A DNA stretch of 64,000 bases, from the NCBI GenBank assembly GCA_017935565.1, contig JAGBHK010000045.1, positions 1 through 64,000 on the forward strand, read 5' to 3'. Shown piece by piece: positions 1 through 8,101 of the stretch; position 1 is the first letter of the stretch, and each line of letters begins with the position of its first letter. Made by a program: the position numbers and the translations under genes. This DNA comes from Lachnospiraceae bacterium. Lineage in GTDB: Bacteria; Bacillota; Clostridia; Lachnospirales; Lachnospiraceae. The notes under the pieces are model-generated. The model did no database searches and was not told the origin of the DNA. It was given only the letters and a program-made list of their open reading frames with translations.

Positions 1-85
1 ACTACAAAAAACTGGAAGAATATATGTAGGTAGAACATCATTTTTTATAAAAAATCGCGAAAAAGTTCAGATTTACCAACTTTTT

Positions 86-124
86 CAAAGAAAAATGGTG
101 CCAGGACTCGCATCCTGACACCAC
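86..124 (-). terminator. Rho-independent terminator of the cobalamin operon
   Basis: Read on the minus strand, an 11-bp stem with one mismatch (96-106 with 113-123, 6-nt loop) is followed by a run of five U. It lies just past the ECF gene. A second, perfect 10-bp hairpin at 140-164 (loop AAAAA on the plus strand) sits between gene and terminator but has no U-tract; it may slow 3' decay. Upstream of position 86 only the tail of a neighbouring region is visible. Confidence 0.75.
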
Positions 125-168
125 TTTGTCTACAGTCTGAAGCCTGCATAAAAAATGCAGGCTTAAAA

Positions 169-684
169 TTATTCTTTGACAACTCTATCCATTTTTCTAA
201 GTACAGTCACAATTGGTACAATAAGCATTCCGCAGAAGAAGTTGCTTATACCATGTATTATATCAAATGGAATTCCTGCAACAATCCAGGCAATGGTTGT
301 TTTGAAGTCAAATCCAAACATTAGAGCCTGTGCAGGAGCATAAAGAGTTCCGTACAAAAAACCATGTAAAGAGCATACTATCATATACACTAGAGGTGCC
401 CATTTTTTAGGTAACTTTTTTGGGAGAAGCATTGTAATGCCCCAAAGAATTGTCCAAATATATAGGTAAGGCATCCACCACATTGAAAAACCCGCAAATA
501 GGCCATTTAACAATACATAAATATATATTGGATAAAGGGCTTTTTTTCTGTATACAATTGTAAAAGCAATGGTGAATACTCCTAAAAGATGAATGTTTGG
601 AAACATTTCCATAATCATCTTTGAGGCATACATAAGTGTGCCTAACATTGCAAATAGAGTTAATTCTTTGGTTGTAAGTTTCAT
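169..684 (-). CDS. ECF transporter S component, probably for cobalamin or a corrinoid
   Basis: Encodes 171 residues, almost all hydrophobic, with about five or six membrane helices (roughly 7-23, 34-60, 68-85, 95-115, 130-165). Size and topology fit the substrate-binding S subunit of energy-coupling-factor importers, which share EcfA/EcfA'/EcfT encoded elsewhere. It is the last gene of an operon behind a cobalamin riboswitch, and its ATG overlaps the stop of the DUF4430 gene (TAATG), implying translational coupling. The substrate assignment rests on the riboswitch and the neighbour, not on residues I can identify. No ATPase or EcfT gene is in this window. An S component for a B12 precursor is the main alternative. 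Confidence 0.75.
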   Translation of the reverse strand: MKLTTKELTLFAMLGTLMYASKMIMEMFPNIHLLGVFTIAFTIVYRKKALYPIYIYVLLNGLFAGFSMWWMPYLYIWTILWGITMLLPKKLPKKWAPLVYMIVCSLHGFLYGTLYAPAQALMFGFDFKTTIAWIVAGIPFDIIHGISNFFCGMLIVPIVTVLRKMDRVVKE

Positions 685-1145
685 TATTTTTCTACCTTAA
701 AAGTATATGTTTTTCCTTCTTCAATATCTGTTGCATCAACACCTGTCATAGCATATTCACCATCAATATAGAACGCCCAGTATGTTTTATCCTTGTCATA
801 ATCAGCGGTAATGCCATTGACTTTTTTTACATAAAGACCATAGTCTCCTTCTTCACCTTCGAGCAAATCAAGTTTGATTAATGCATCGCCAACTGTCTTT
901 TCGTCTGTGTGAATTTCGAAAACAGATTCATTTCCGTCTTTATCCACAACTTTAAATGTGAACTCGGTGTCTCCTTTACCGAGGACATTGTCTTTCGAAG
1001 CATCGATTTTTGTCTCCTCTGTTGTGTCCTCTTTTGAATCTGTGTCTTTGTCTTTACATCCTGTTACGCAAAATGCCATAGTCACAATAAGCATTGCGAT
1101 AAGAAGTAGAGATTTTAATGTGTTAGTTCTTGATTTCATTTGCAT
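684..1145 (-). CDS. DUF4430 lipoprotein, candidate surface cobalamin binder
   Basis: The product has a lipoprotein signal (hydrophobic stretch then lipobox V-T-G-C, Cys at about residue 30), a D/E/K/T-rich spacer, and a C-terminal domain of about 95 residues with the DUF4430 pattern YWAFYIDGEYAMTGVDA. In animals DUF4430 is the C-terminal domain of transcobalamin and intrinsic factor, so a role in capturing corrinoids fits the riboswitch operon; this is inference. ATG codons at 1157, 1145 and 1139 are in frame. 1145 or 1139 is preferred because AAAGGA lies directly upstream, while the 1157 ATG overlaps the previous stop without its own SD. Anchored outside the membrane next to the ECF S component. 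Confidence 0.72.
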   Translation of the reverse strand: MQMKSRTNTLKSLLLIAMLIVTMAFCVTGCKDKDTDSKEDTTEETKIDASKDNVLGKGDTEFTFKVVDKDGNESVFEIHTDEKTVGDALIKLDLLEGEEGDYGLYVKKVNGITADYDKDKTYWAFYIDGEYAMTGVDATDIEEGKTYTFKVEK

Positions 1146-1156
1146 GTTTCCTTTCA

Positions 1157-1387
1157 TTATAAAAGTTTAATTATTTTTTCATAGTTCTCTGCTTTATGAG
1201 GAAATGTACAATCCTCGCAGACCTTAATATTTTTGTTGTTAGAAAGTATATATGAAGGGTTACCAGGACATTTTTCCATATGATACAATGGGCAATAACA
1301 AAATAAACAGTTAATATGTTCCTCATCCTTGTGACACGGATAATATTTGCAATTGGTGTTTTCAAAGTATTTGTATGAGTTTTCCAT
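1157..1387 (-). CDS. Cysteine-rich small metal-binding domain protein
   Basis: 76 residues with eight cysteines spread over three clusters (C13/C18, C27/C30/C32 then C40, and a C-x-x-C near residue 57). This pattern fits the cysteine-rich small domain family (PF04071-like), often found beside or fused to cobalamin-biosynthesis proteins. The start at 1387 is chosen over a longer frame opening at 1447 because AGGAAGG lies 5 nt upstream and because the longer frame would run through the riboswitch terminator. First gene after the riboswitch. No enzymatic motif is visible; a metal-binding or chaperone role in corrinoid handling is only a guess. Confidence 0.7.
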   Translation of the reverse strand: MENSYKYFENTNCKYYPCHKDEEHINCLFCYCPLYHMEKCPGNPSYILSNNKNIKVCEDCTFPHKAENYEKIIKLL

Positions 1388-1400
1388 AGCGCCTTCCTTT

Positions 1401-1438
1401 CGTAAAACAAAAATATCCTTTACCACATGGCAAAGGAT
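1401..1438 (-). terminator. Riboswitch expression-platform terminator
   Basis: On the minus strand a 9-bp stem (1429-1437 with 1416-1424, loop ATGT, one G-U pair) is followed by a U-rich run (TATTTTTGTTTT). It sits between the cobalamin aptamer and the first start codon, so it most likely forms when B12 is bound and shuts the operon off. A second stem-loop at about 1451-1483 (CCTATGA paired with TCATAGG) lies between aptamer and terminator and may be the alternative structure. Confidence 0.72.
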
Positions 1439-1531
1439 AACACACAAATATGCCTATGAACCTTTATCGCTCATAGGTATTTTATGTACTACCAGTTACT
1501 CGTGGCATTAAAGCTTACGCTTTATGTACTA

Positions 1532-1715
1532 TAATCAGGCAGGTCTCCCGGCTTAAAGATCATCACATTTGCCGCCTTCCCAGTTTCCCAGTGGCAAAAA
1601 TGTAGTTTCTACATTTGGCATTTGCTCCCTAATTACGGTGACGAGTTCGTACAGGATTTGCACCTGTTTCCCTTTTCACCAGAACCAACAAAATGTTCTT
1701 CTGACACCTGATTAT
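1532..1715 (-). promoter_or_regulatory. Cobalamin (adenosylcobalamin-class) riboswitch
   Basis: The minus strand carries the B12-box region (AAACAGGTGCAAATCCTGTACG-like core), the conserved GCCACTGG element, then GGGAAGGCGGC and the closing GCCGGGAGACCTGCCTGA, in the order and spacing of the cobalamin riboswitch aptamer. It precedes the three-gene operon 1387-169 and is followed by an intrinsic terminator, the usual transcriptional OFF arrangement in Firmicutes. Confidence 0.95.
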
Positions 1716-1722
1716 TTATGGA

Positions 1723-1742
1723 TTGATATGTAAACATATCAA
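1723..1742. promoter_or_regulatory. Perfect palindrome in the riboswitch leader, possible operator
   Basis: TTGATATGT and ACATATCAA flank an AA centre, a 9+9-bp inverted repeat. It lies between the predicted transcription start (about 1750) and the aptamer, where a repressor could block transcription, or it may simply form a 5' hairpin protecting the mRNA. No U-tract follows on either strand. Confidence 0.45.
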
Positions 1743-1756
1743 ATTGTCCGAAAACG

Positions 1757-1785
1757 ATAATAACACAAAGAAGATAATAAATCAA
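1757..1785 (-). promoter_or_regulatory. Promoter of the cobalamin operon
   Basis: Minus-strand TTGATT (-35, 1780-1785) and TATTAT (-10, 1757-1762) are separated by exactly 17 bp, placing the start near 1750, about 35 nt before the aptamer. Confidence 0.55.
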
Positions 1786-1863
1786 GAAAAAGAGATTTTT
1801 AGTGTATTATAATCAAAAGATATAGTATAATATCAATTATTAATACGAAATTAGGATGGTAAG

Positions 1864-2157
1864 ATGAAAAAACAAAGAATTGTGCTTACGTTGAATGTAA
1901 GACTGATACCCAATCCAGGTGATGGTATAGTGCAAGCGTTATCTGATGTTTGTGGTAAAAAAGTTAGCACGGTTAAAAATATTTTGGATGCAGTTTGTGT
2001 AACATTAACCATAGCGATAGGTATGATTTTTGCAGGGAAGTTAATAGGTGTAGGCATAGGAACAATTTTAGCCGTGATTTTTGTTGGAAGAGTAGTGGCA
2101 GTAGGTAATCATTATTTTAAGGATAAGATATTAAAAAGCAGTGGATTGGAGGTATAG
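1864..2157 (+). CDS. YczE/YitT-like membrane protein, apparently N-terminally shortened
   Basis: 97 residues matching the C-terminal half of YczE-like (DUF6198) membrane proteins: a 'VRLIPNPGDGIVQALSD' loop, 'GKKVSTVKNILDA', then two membrane helices (about 41-60 and 63-82). Full family members are around 200 residues with an additional N-terminal helical repeat that is missing here. GGATGG 5 nt upstream and two TATAAT-like boxes (1808-1813, 1826-1831) suggest it is still expressed, so it may be a half-size protein or a remnant with a new start. The following esterase gene starts 2 nt after its stop, so the two are probably cotranscribed. Confidence 0.6.
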   Translation: MKKQRIVLTLNVRLIPNPGDGIVQALSDVCGKKVSTVKNILDAVCVTLTIAIGMIFAGKLIGVGIGTILAVIFVGRVVAVGNHYFKDKILKSSGLEV

Positions 2158-2158
2158 T

Positions 2159-3574
2159 GTGAGATTTGACAAAGACAATTATCAGATTGAAAACATAACT
2201 ATCGGGGAGAAAAGCATAGATATTAGGGCGTTTCGTAATATTATTTATGTTGACAAACCTGTATGTGAGGAGTTTCAGAGGATGAATATTTTTGCTCCGG
2301 AAAAGTATTATAGCGGTGAGAAAATAAATGGCTACAGTATAAAGACAGCACCTATATTTATGCCGAATATGGTAGGAGGATATATGCCTGGCATAGTTGG
2401 TGAACCTGCCGGAATGCCATGGGAGAGAAAGGATGTACCTAATACTTTTTTTAGAGCATTACAGCATGGATATGTGGTTGTGATACCGGCTATTCGTGGT
2501 CGTGTGTTGAAAAACGAGACAGGTGAATATATTGGAAAGGCTCCGGCGTGTGTTGTTGATTACAAGGCGGCAGTCAGATATCTGCGTTATTTTGCAAAAG
2601 ATATACCAGGTGATGTTGAAAAGATAATTACAAATGGGACAAGTGCTGGTGGAGCGTTATCTTCGCTTATGGGCGCAACTGGAAATAATCCGGACTATGA
2701 GATTTACCTTGAAGAGATAGGAGCAGCAAAGGAAAGAGATGATATTTTTGCCGCATCATGTTATTGTCCGATTATTAATTTAGAGAACGCCGATGTGGCT
2801 TATGAATGGCAGTTCTTGGGTGTGAATGATTATCATAGAATGCATATGAATATGGATGAGGGTGGAAGACCTCAGTTTACGCCTATTGATGGTGAAATGT
2901 CTAGTGAGCAGATAAAGGTGTCTAAGGATTTGGCAAGTTTATTTCCTTGCTATGTGAATAGTTTAAATTTGAAGGATGAAGCAGGCAATAGCTTGACGCT
3001 TTCACCTGATGGAAATGGAACATTCAAGGATTATATGAAAAAAATAGTGTTAGATTCAGTAAGACATGCGATGGAGACGGGAATTGATGTTTTAGATAAG
3101 AAGTGGCTTTCTTTTGTGGATGGCACAGTTGTTGATATGGATTGGTATGAGTATGCAAAAGATATAACAAGAATGAAGACTGCACCAGCATTTGATGCAT
3201 TGACAATGGATAGTCCGGAAAATGATTTGTTTGGAAATAGCGATGTTAATATGAGACATTTTACAGAGTATGGCCTCGCAAATAGTAAGGTTGTAGGAGA
3301 AAAGGCGGAAGATGAAGTTATAAAACTTATGAATCCTATGAGTTATATTGAAAAGGAAAATGCTATAAAAGCAAAATATTGGCGCATTCGTCATGGAGAA
3401 TGTGATAGGGATACGTCTCTTGCTATATCAGCAATTCTCTCTCTTAAACTTAAAGAAAATGGATGTGAGGTTGATTACCATTCGCCATGGAGCATACCAC
3501 ATGCAGGAGATTATGATTTGGATGAATTGTTTGAGTGGATAGATGGATTGTGTAAAAATGATATGAAAAAGTAG
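2159..3574 (+). CDS. Tannase-like alpha/beta hydrolase
   Basis: About 471 residues. A nucleophile elbow G-T-S-A-G-G (Ser about 162) with flanking 'GEPAGMPWERKDVPNTFFRAL' and 'IRGRVLKNETGEYIGKAPA' segments matches the subtype-B tannase/feruloyl-esterase type of alpha/beta hydrolase. Acid and base candidates are the Asp in 'GECDRDTSLA' and the His in 'IPHAGDYD' near the C-terminus. No signal peptide, so cytoplasmic. The GTG at 2159 is chosen because GGAGG lies 6 nt upstream; a longer frame from 2141 would overlap the previous gene. Family members cleave gallate or other phenolic esters; the substrate here is not readable. Confidence 0.75.
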   Translation: MRFDKDNYQIENITIGEKSIDIRAFRNIIYVDKPVCEEFQRMNIFAPEKYYSGEKINGYSIKTAPIFMPNMVGGYMPGIVGEPAGMPWERKDVPNTFFRALQHGYVVVIPAIRGRVLKNETGEYIGKAPACVVDYKAAVRYLRYFAKDIPGDVEKIITNGTSAGGALSSLMGATGNNPDYEIYLEEIGAAKERDDIFAASCYCPIINLENADVAYEWQFLGVNDYHRMHMNMDEGGRPQFTPIDGEMSSEQIKVSKDLASLFPCYVNSLNLKDEAGNSLTLSPDGNGTFKDYMKKIVLDSVRHAMETGIDVLDKKWLSFVDGTVVDMDWYEYAKDITRMKTAPAFDALTMDSPENDLFGNSDVNMRHFTEYGLANSKVVGEKAEDEVIKLMNPMSYIEKENAIKAKYWRIRHGECDRDTSLAISAILSLKLKENGCEVDYHSPWSIPHAGDYDLDELFEWIDGLCKNDMKK

Positions 3575-3643
3575 TGGAAAAAAATTGAATTTATTGTATA
3601 CTAGTTATTGTATTATTTTTGATAATAGAAATGACATAAAGAT

Positions 3644-4858
3644 ATGTTTAAGATTAATGATAATTATTTAAAATTACCAGGTAGTTATTTGTTCTCTACA
3701 ATTGGTAAGAAAGTAGCAGCTTTTACAGCAGCAAATCCAGATAAGAAGATTATTCGTCTTGGTATCGGCGACGTTACATTGCCATTGGCGCCAAAGATTA
3801 TTGAAACAATGCATGATGCAGTTGATGAGATGGGAAATGCAGCAACATTTAAGGGCTATGCTCCAGATCTTGGCTACGAGTTCTTAAGACAAGCAATTGT
3901 TGACAATGATTTTAAGGCAAGAGGTGCTGATATCTCTATCGACGAAGTGTTTATAAGCGATGGTGCAAAGAGTGATTCAGGTAATATAGGTGATATTTTT
4001 GCACAGGATAATAAGATTGCAGTTTGTGACCCTGTATACCCTGTATACGTTGACACAAATGCAATGTCAGGCAGAACAGGTGTGTATGATGAATTGACAC
4101 AGAAGTGGAGCAATGTTATCTATATGCCTTGTACAGCAGATAACAATTTTGCACCTGAGATTCCAACAGAAACACCGGATATCATTTATCTTTGTTTCCC
4201 AAATAACCCAACAGGTTCTACAATTAACAAGGCAGAACTTCAGAAGTGGGTTGATTATGCATTAAAGGTTGGCGCAGTTATCATTTATGACGCTGCTTAT
4301 GAAGCATATATTAGCGAAGAAGATGTACCACACACAATTTATGAATGTAATGGTGCTAAGGCTTGTGCTATTGAACTTAGAAGTTTTTCTAAAAATGCAG
4401 GTTTCACAGGTACACGTTTAGGCTATGCAGTAGTTCCTAAGGAACTTAAGTGTGGTGATGTTTCACTTAACAGTCTCTGGGCTAGAAGACATGGAACAAA
4501 GTTCAACGGTGCTCCATACATAATCCAGAAGGCTGGTGCTGCTGTTTATACAGAAGAAGGCAAGAAGCAGACAAAGGAAATGGTTGCATACTATATGAAT
4601 AATGCAAAGCTTATCAGAGAAGGTTTGGCATCTGCCGGTTACACAGTATCAGGTGGTGTTAATGCGCCATATATTTGGTTAAAGACTCCAGATAATATGA
4701 CATCATGGGAATTCTTTGATTACTTACTCGAAAAGGTTAATATCGTAGGTACACCAGGTTCAGGCTTTGGACCAAGCGGTGAAGGATACTTTAGACTTAC
4801 AGCTTTCGGTTCTTATGAGAATACATTGGAAGCTATTGAAAGAATTAAAACTCTTTAA
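3644..4858 (+). CDS. dapL: LL-diaminopimelate aminotransferase
   Basis: 404 residues, the usual DapL length. Converts tetrahydrodipicolinate plus glutamate directly to LL-2,6-diaminopimelate for lysine and peptidoglycan. Family hallmarks: N-terminal '[11 protein letters not shown]', 'RLGIGDVT', '[10 protein letters not shown]', and the PLP lysine in [12 protein letters not shown] (Lys250). The start fits the conserved N-terminus although no good SD precedes it. Single-gene unit followed by its own hairpin. DapL replaces the succinylase or acetylase routes in many Clostridia. Confidence 0.96.
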   Translation: MFKINDNYLKLPGSYLFSTIGKKVAAFTAANPDKKIIRLGIGDVTLPLAPKIIETMHDAVDEMGNAATFKGYAPDLGYEFLRQAIVDNDFKARGADISIDEVFISDGAKSDSGNIGDIFAQDNKIAVCDPVYPVYVDTNAMSGRTGVYDELTQKWSNVIYMPCTADNNFAPEIPTETPDIIYLCFPNNPTGSTINKAELQKWVDYALKVGAVIIYDAAYEAYISEEDVPHTIYECNGAKACAIELRSFSKNAGFTGTRLGYAVVPKELKCGDVSLNSLWARRHGTKFNGAPYIIQKAGAAVYTEEGKKQTKEMVAYYMNNAKLIREGLASAGYTVSGGVNAPYIWLKTPDNMTSWEFFDYLLEKVNIVGTPGSGFGPSGEGYFRLTAFGSYENTLEAIERIKTL

Positions 4859-4865
4859 GAGAATG

Positions 4866-4898
4866 ACAGCTGCAGTGATATTTGCTGCAGCTGTTTCA
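4866..4898 (+). terminator. Terminator after dapL
   Basis: A 10-bp GC-rich perfect stem (4866-4875 with 4885-4894, 9-nt loop) follows the dapL stop; the U-tract is short (TTTC), so termination may be partial. Confidence 0.6.
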
Positions 4899-4944
4899 TA
4901 TAATATAGTCACTTGAAGGCTAGAAAATAGAAAGGAAAAGAAAT

Positions 4945-5421
4945 ATGAAACCAGAAGAAATTACAAAAAATGTATTTGATATGATTGGCAAGCAGTGGAT
5001 GCTTGTATCAGCGACTAAAGATGGTAAAACTAATGCAATGACAGCTTCATGGGGTGGTCTTGGTGTTATGTGGGGCAAAAATGTTGCATTTGTATTTATA
5101 AGAGAGAGTCGCTATACTAAAGAATTTGTTGATGCGTCTGATAAGATGATTTTAAGTTTCTTTAGCGAAGATTACAGAAAGATGCTTGGATATATGGGAA
5201 CTGTTTCTGGTAGAACTGAAGATAAGATTGAAAAAGCGGGACTTACATTAACAGAAAATAATACATTTGAGCAAGCAAAGCTCACAATGGTGTGTAAAAA
5301 ACTTTTTGCGTCTGAAATGAAAGCAGAAGACTTTGTATCTAATGAAGAATTAGATAAATGGTACAAAGATGGCGATATGCACACAATGTATGTTGTAGAA
5401 ATAGAAGATGTATTGATGTAA
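4945..5421 (+). CDS. Flavin reductase-family protein
   Basis: 158 residues with the FMN-binding split-barrel signature: 'ATKDGKTNAMTASWGGLGVMW' and 'VFIRESRYTKEFVDAS' in the first half. Proteins of this family bind FMN and reduce flavin, or act as electron-transfer flavoproteins. AAAGGAAAAG precedes the ATG. Monocistronic, ending in a bidirectional terminator. The electron donor and physiological partner cannot be told from the sequence. Confidence 0.82.
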   Translation: MKPEEITKNVFDMIGKQWMLVSATKDGKTNAMTASWGGLGVMWGKNVAFVFIRESRYTKEFVDASDKMILSFFSEDYRKMLGYMGTVSGRTEDKIEKAGLTLTENNTFEQAKLTMVCKKLFASEMKAEDFVSNEELDKWYKDGDMHTMYVVEIEDVLM

Positions 5422-5428
5422 TAATAAA

Positions 5429-5470
5429 AAGCAGTGGGATTTGTAAAAATCTCACTGCTTAATTTTAATT
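5429..5470. terminator. Bidirectional terminator between convergent genes
   Basis: A 12-bp stem with one G-U pair (5429-5440 with 5449-5460) has T-rich runs on both sides: AATTTTAATTTT for the plus strand and TTTTTATTATT for the minus strand. It serves the flavin reductase and the 766-residue minus-strand gene. Confidence 0.85.
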
Positions 5471-7765
5471 TTCATAAAACGCTTTAGTATCAAGGACTTC
5501 TTGCGGTACTGCAATTCCTTTGTTTTGATAATAAGAAACTCTTGCTTGGTATTCTTTGATTTTTTTGAGTCTTGTAACATTGAATTTCTTCATTGCCTCC
5601 TCAAAAATAGGTTGAGCCATCTGTTTGTCGCGATATACCTTTGACATTGGGCAATAAGTAGCGAGCATACGTCTTGAAAACTTATTCAATCGCATAGCGC
5701 CAGTAGCTTCATACTTTAGCCATATTGTATAATCGTAGACGAAGAAGTCTCGCATATTATTTCTGCATTTAGTAAGCTGAGTTTTTATTGCATCTTTTTT
5801 ATCAGCTGTTAATTCCTTGTTCTTTCTATAGAACTGAATATAATCAATAAATTCAGATGTAAGTGAAGGTACCTGAATATTATTCCATGCAACGCCTTGC
5901 ATTGTTTTACAAAGTTCCCATCTAAAACGGCCTAGCATTGTAAGTATCGTTTCTTCTAAATTGCCATTAAATAGCGCTGGGAGAAAAAATCGTCCACTGC
6001 TATTGCTGCGTTTGCCAGAAATATCCTGCCACATAATACCATTAATACCGACAACTGGGAAAAGTACAATTGTAGGGAATATTTCTTTTTGAATAACTTC
6101 CTTTTCAATTTTCTTTTCAGGATTACTGTACATAATTTCACGATAGAAAACAGAATAATCATATTCGCGCCATACATTTATAGCGTCTACAATAGCTTCT
6201 GATGTAAGTACAAGGTTTTCAATGGCTTTATCAAATGCCTCCATATGTAACATTGGATAGAAGGATAAAAGATTACCATTTAATAATCTAGTGTTATACT
6301 TTAACATATTATTAATTTCGTAATGGACTTTTTCAACATTATCCTCTAAAAGACGTTTTTCTTCGGTTTGACTTAAAGCCTCATTTTTCTTGCGTTCGCG
6401 AATATGGTCCACATAATCCTGGTCAAATTCATTCTTGGAAGGAACATCTAAACCGTTATAAATGCGAAGTAACCAATCGCTCATTCTGTAAATGGACCAT
6501 CCCTCAACATTGTTAAGCTCTGCAATGTTCAAAAGTTCCTGTATCTGCATATCAGTTACAAGTCTTTCGTCTAATAAACCATAATCTAAGAATAGTTTCA
6601 CAATTATATTTGCAGTATTAGTAGTAGCATATTTCATAAATACTGCTTCGTATAATTCAAAATATTTTTCTGTAAAACCTTTTCTAAAAGATCTTACTTC
6701 ATTTTCTTTTGAATACTTGTCCGGTGTATTAATAAATGTGTGTACGAAAACATTTAACATATCGTATTGTTCTTTAGTATATCCTGCATAGTTACATAAT
6801 TGTAATAATATGTCATTCATATCACAATCAGCAAATTCAACTTCCTGTTCAATATCGTCAACATTTGCTACCGCTTTTTGAACTTCAATTTCTTCTGTTT
6901 GGTGTTCTGTAACCATGAAGTAGAAGTTTACACGATTATAGTCAATGTCTAAATCATAGTCTAGTTTATTTTTAACTTCGGCATCAATCGAAAGAATTGC
7001 ATTTTTCATATATGTAAGCAATTCAGTAAGGTCGTCATCGTTATAGTCTTTTGCCAATTTTGATACAATTGAAAATAGACATGAATCATCAGGGCTAGTG
7101 TATAATTGAATTAATGTTTTTAAATAATAAAACATATCGTCGTAAGCTACATAAACCCTATTTATAATATCAATTTGCAATTTTAAATATTTATTTCCAG
7201 AACTATCTAATAAAGCTTGTTCCCTTTCAATGTCATTAGAAAGAGACCTTAATACTAATAAATTCTTGCCAAAAGGCTGGTTTTGCAAGTTGTATGTATC
7301 GGTATTTTTAGGTACAGAAAAACTAGTAGGGGTGATACCTACTTTGTCACAAAGTTTTAAATATGTATCATGTGACTTTTGAATACAATTATACAACTTA
7401 AGGATAATATCATATAGAGATGTATACATATCATATAAGCCACGGCATAAACAACATATAGGCTGTGTTACAGTTTTATGAAGTTCTGAATTGATGCTTA
7501 AAAATTGAACAATGTCTAATGCTGATGTTGCTGGGATGATAAGTATATTACTGTTCTCCATAGCGGTATAATCATATGAATAAAATCCACTATACAAATC
7601 ATCATGACATATAAAATTACCTTCGTTTATAACAACTGTTTTAGTTCCATTATCCTTGATGACACTACCGCTACTAATATAGGCTATATATTCAACTTCA
7701 TCGCCTGCTTCAAACAATAGTGTTTCATCAGAATATACATTATATTTTCCAGATAAAAATTCCAT
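5465..7765 (-). CDS. Large protein with a CRP-like N-terminal sensor domain, function unknown
   Basis: 766 residues, soluble, no signal peptide or membrane segment. Residues 1-110 resemble a cyclic-nucleotide-binding/cupin fold as in CRP ('LLFEAGDEVEYIAYISSGSV', 'VVINEGNFICHDDL'), but no helix-turn-helix follows. The rest is mostly helical, with a distinctive late segment 'PTIVLFPVVGINGIMWQDIS' (about 570-590) and 'RRMLATYCPMSKVYRD' near the C-terminus. Similar large CRP-like-plus-helical proteins occur in Lachnospiraceae without an assigned role. Transcribed alone and divergently from gatCAB, with a TATAAT at about 7800 (minus) and only a weak SD. Could be a cytoplasmic second-messenger effector. 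Confidence 0.7.
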   Translation of the reverse strand: MEFLSGKYNVYSDETLLFEAGDEVEYIAYISSGSVIKDNGTKTVVINEGNFICHDDLYSGFYSYDYTAMENSNILIIPATSALDIVQFLSINSELHKTVTQPICCLCRGLYDMYTSLYDIILKLYNCIQKSHDTYLKLCDKVGITPTSFSVPKNTDTYNLQNQPFGKNLLVLRSLSNDIEREQALLDSSGNKYLKLQIDIINRVYVAYDDMFYYLKTLIQLYTSPDDSCLFSIVSKLAKDYNDDDLTELLTYMKNAILSIDAEVKNKLDYDLDIDYNRVNFYFMVTEHQTEEIEVQKAVANVDDIEQEVEFADCDMNDILLQLCNYAGYTKEQYDMLNVFVHTFINTPDKYSKENEVRSFRKGFTEKYFELYEAVFMKYATTNTANIIVKLFLDYGLLDERLVTDMQIQELLNIAELNNVEGWSIYRMSDWLLRIYNGLDVPSKNEFDQDYVDHIRERKKNEALSQTEEKRLLEDNVEKVHYEINNMLKYNTRLLNGNLLSFYPMLHMEAFDKAIENLVLTSEAIVDAINVWREYDYSVFYREIMYSNPEKKIEKEVIQKEIFPTIVLFPVVGINGIMWQDISGKRSNSSGRFFLPALFNGNLEETILTMLGRFRWELCKTMQGVAWNNIQVPSLTSEFIDYIQFYRKNKELTADKKDAIKTQLTKCRNNMRDFFVYDYTIWLKYEATGAMRLNKFSRRMLATYCPMSKVYRDKQMAQPIFEEAMKKFNVTRLKKIKEYQARVSYYQNKGIAVPQEVLDTKAFYEN

Positions 7766-7892
7766 AATCGTTCACCACTTCACGTTTCGTTAATTATAAT
7801 TTATATTTTACCTTAAAAATTCAATAATTACAATGAAAAATTGTAAAATATGTTGTATAATTGTAGAAAATGTCTTGGTGAGGTAAGAAAGA

Positions 7893-8090
7893 ATGGAAAA
7901 AATGTTAGCTTACATTAAGCAAATATCAAAAGTTGAGACAGAGGGGGTTCTTCCATTGACACAGTTGTATACAAACAGTGAAAACGTGTGTAATAATGAT
8001 GAAAAATTAGATTGGCAGTTTAAAACAAAACTATTGGAAAATGCACCTGAAAGTGATAAGGATTATGTGATTGTTCCAAAGACAGTATAA
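7893..8090 (+). CDS. gatC: GatC subunit, short form
   Basis: 65 residues. It aligns with the C-terminal two thirds of GatC: 'LAYIKQISKVETEGVLPL' followed by 'ND', 'LLENAPE' and the terminal 'YVIVPKTV'. Usual GatC is about 95 residues; the first helix (around 30 residues) is absent. An in-frame TAA at 7884 excludes a longer start, and GAGG sits 8 nt upstream of this ATG. GatC tethers GatA and GatB in the Glu/Asp-tRNA amidotransferase that makes Gln-tRNA and Asn-tRNA. Promoter-like TATAAT at 7856-7861. Confidence 0.85.
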   Translation: MEKMLAYIKQISKVETEGVLPLTQLYTNSENVCNNDEKLDWQFKTKLLENAPESDKDYVIVPKTV

Positions 8091-8101
8091 TGGAGAAAAT
8101 T

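Noticed and set aside
1-115. Possible C-terminal fragments of a plus-strand gene (one frame ends at 29, another at 115)
   Set aside because: Too short to judge; the second frame runs into the terminator stem and neither has a recognisable motif.
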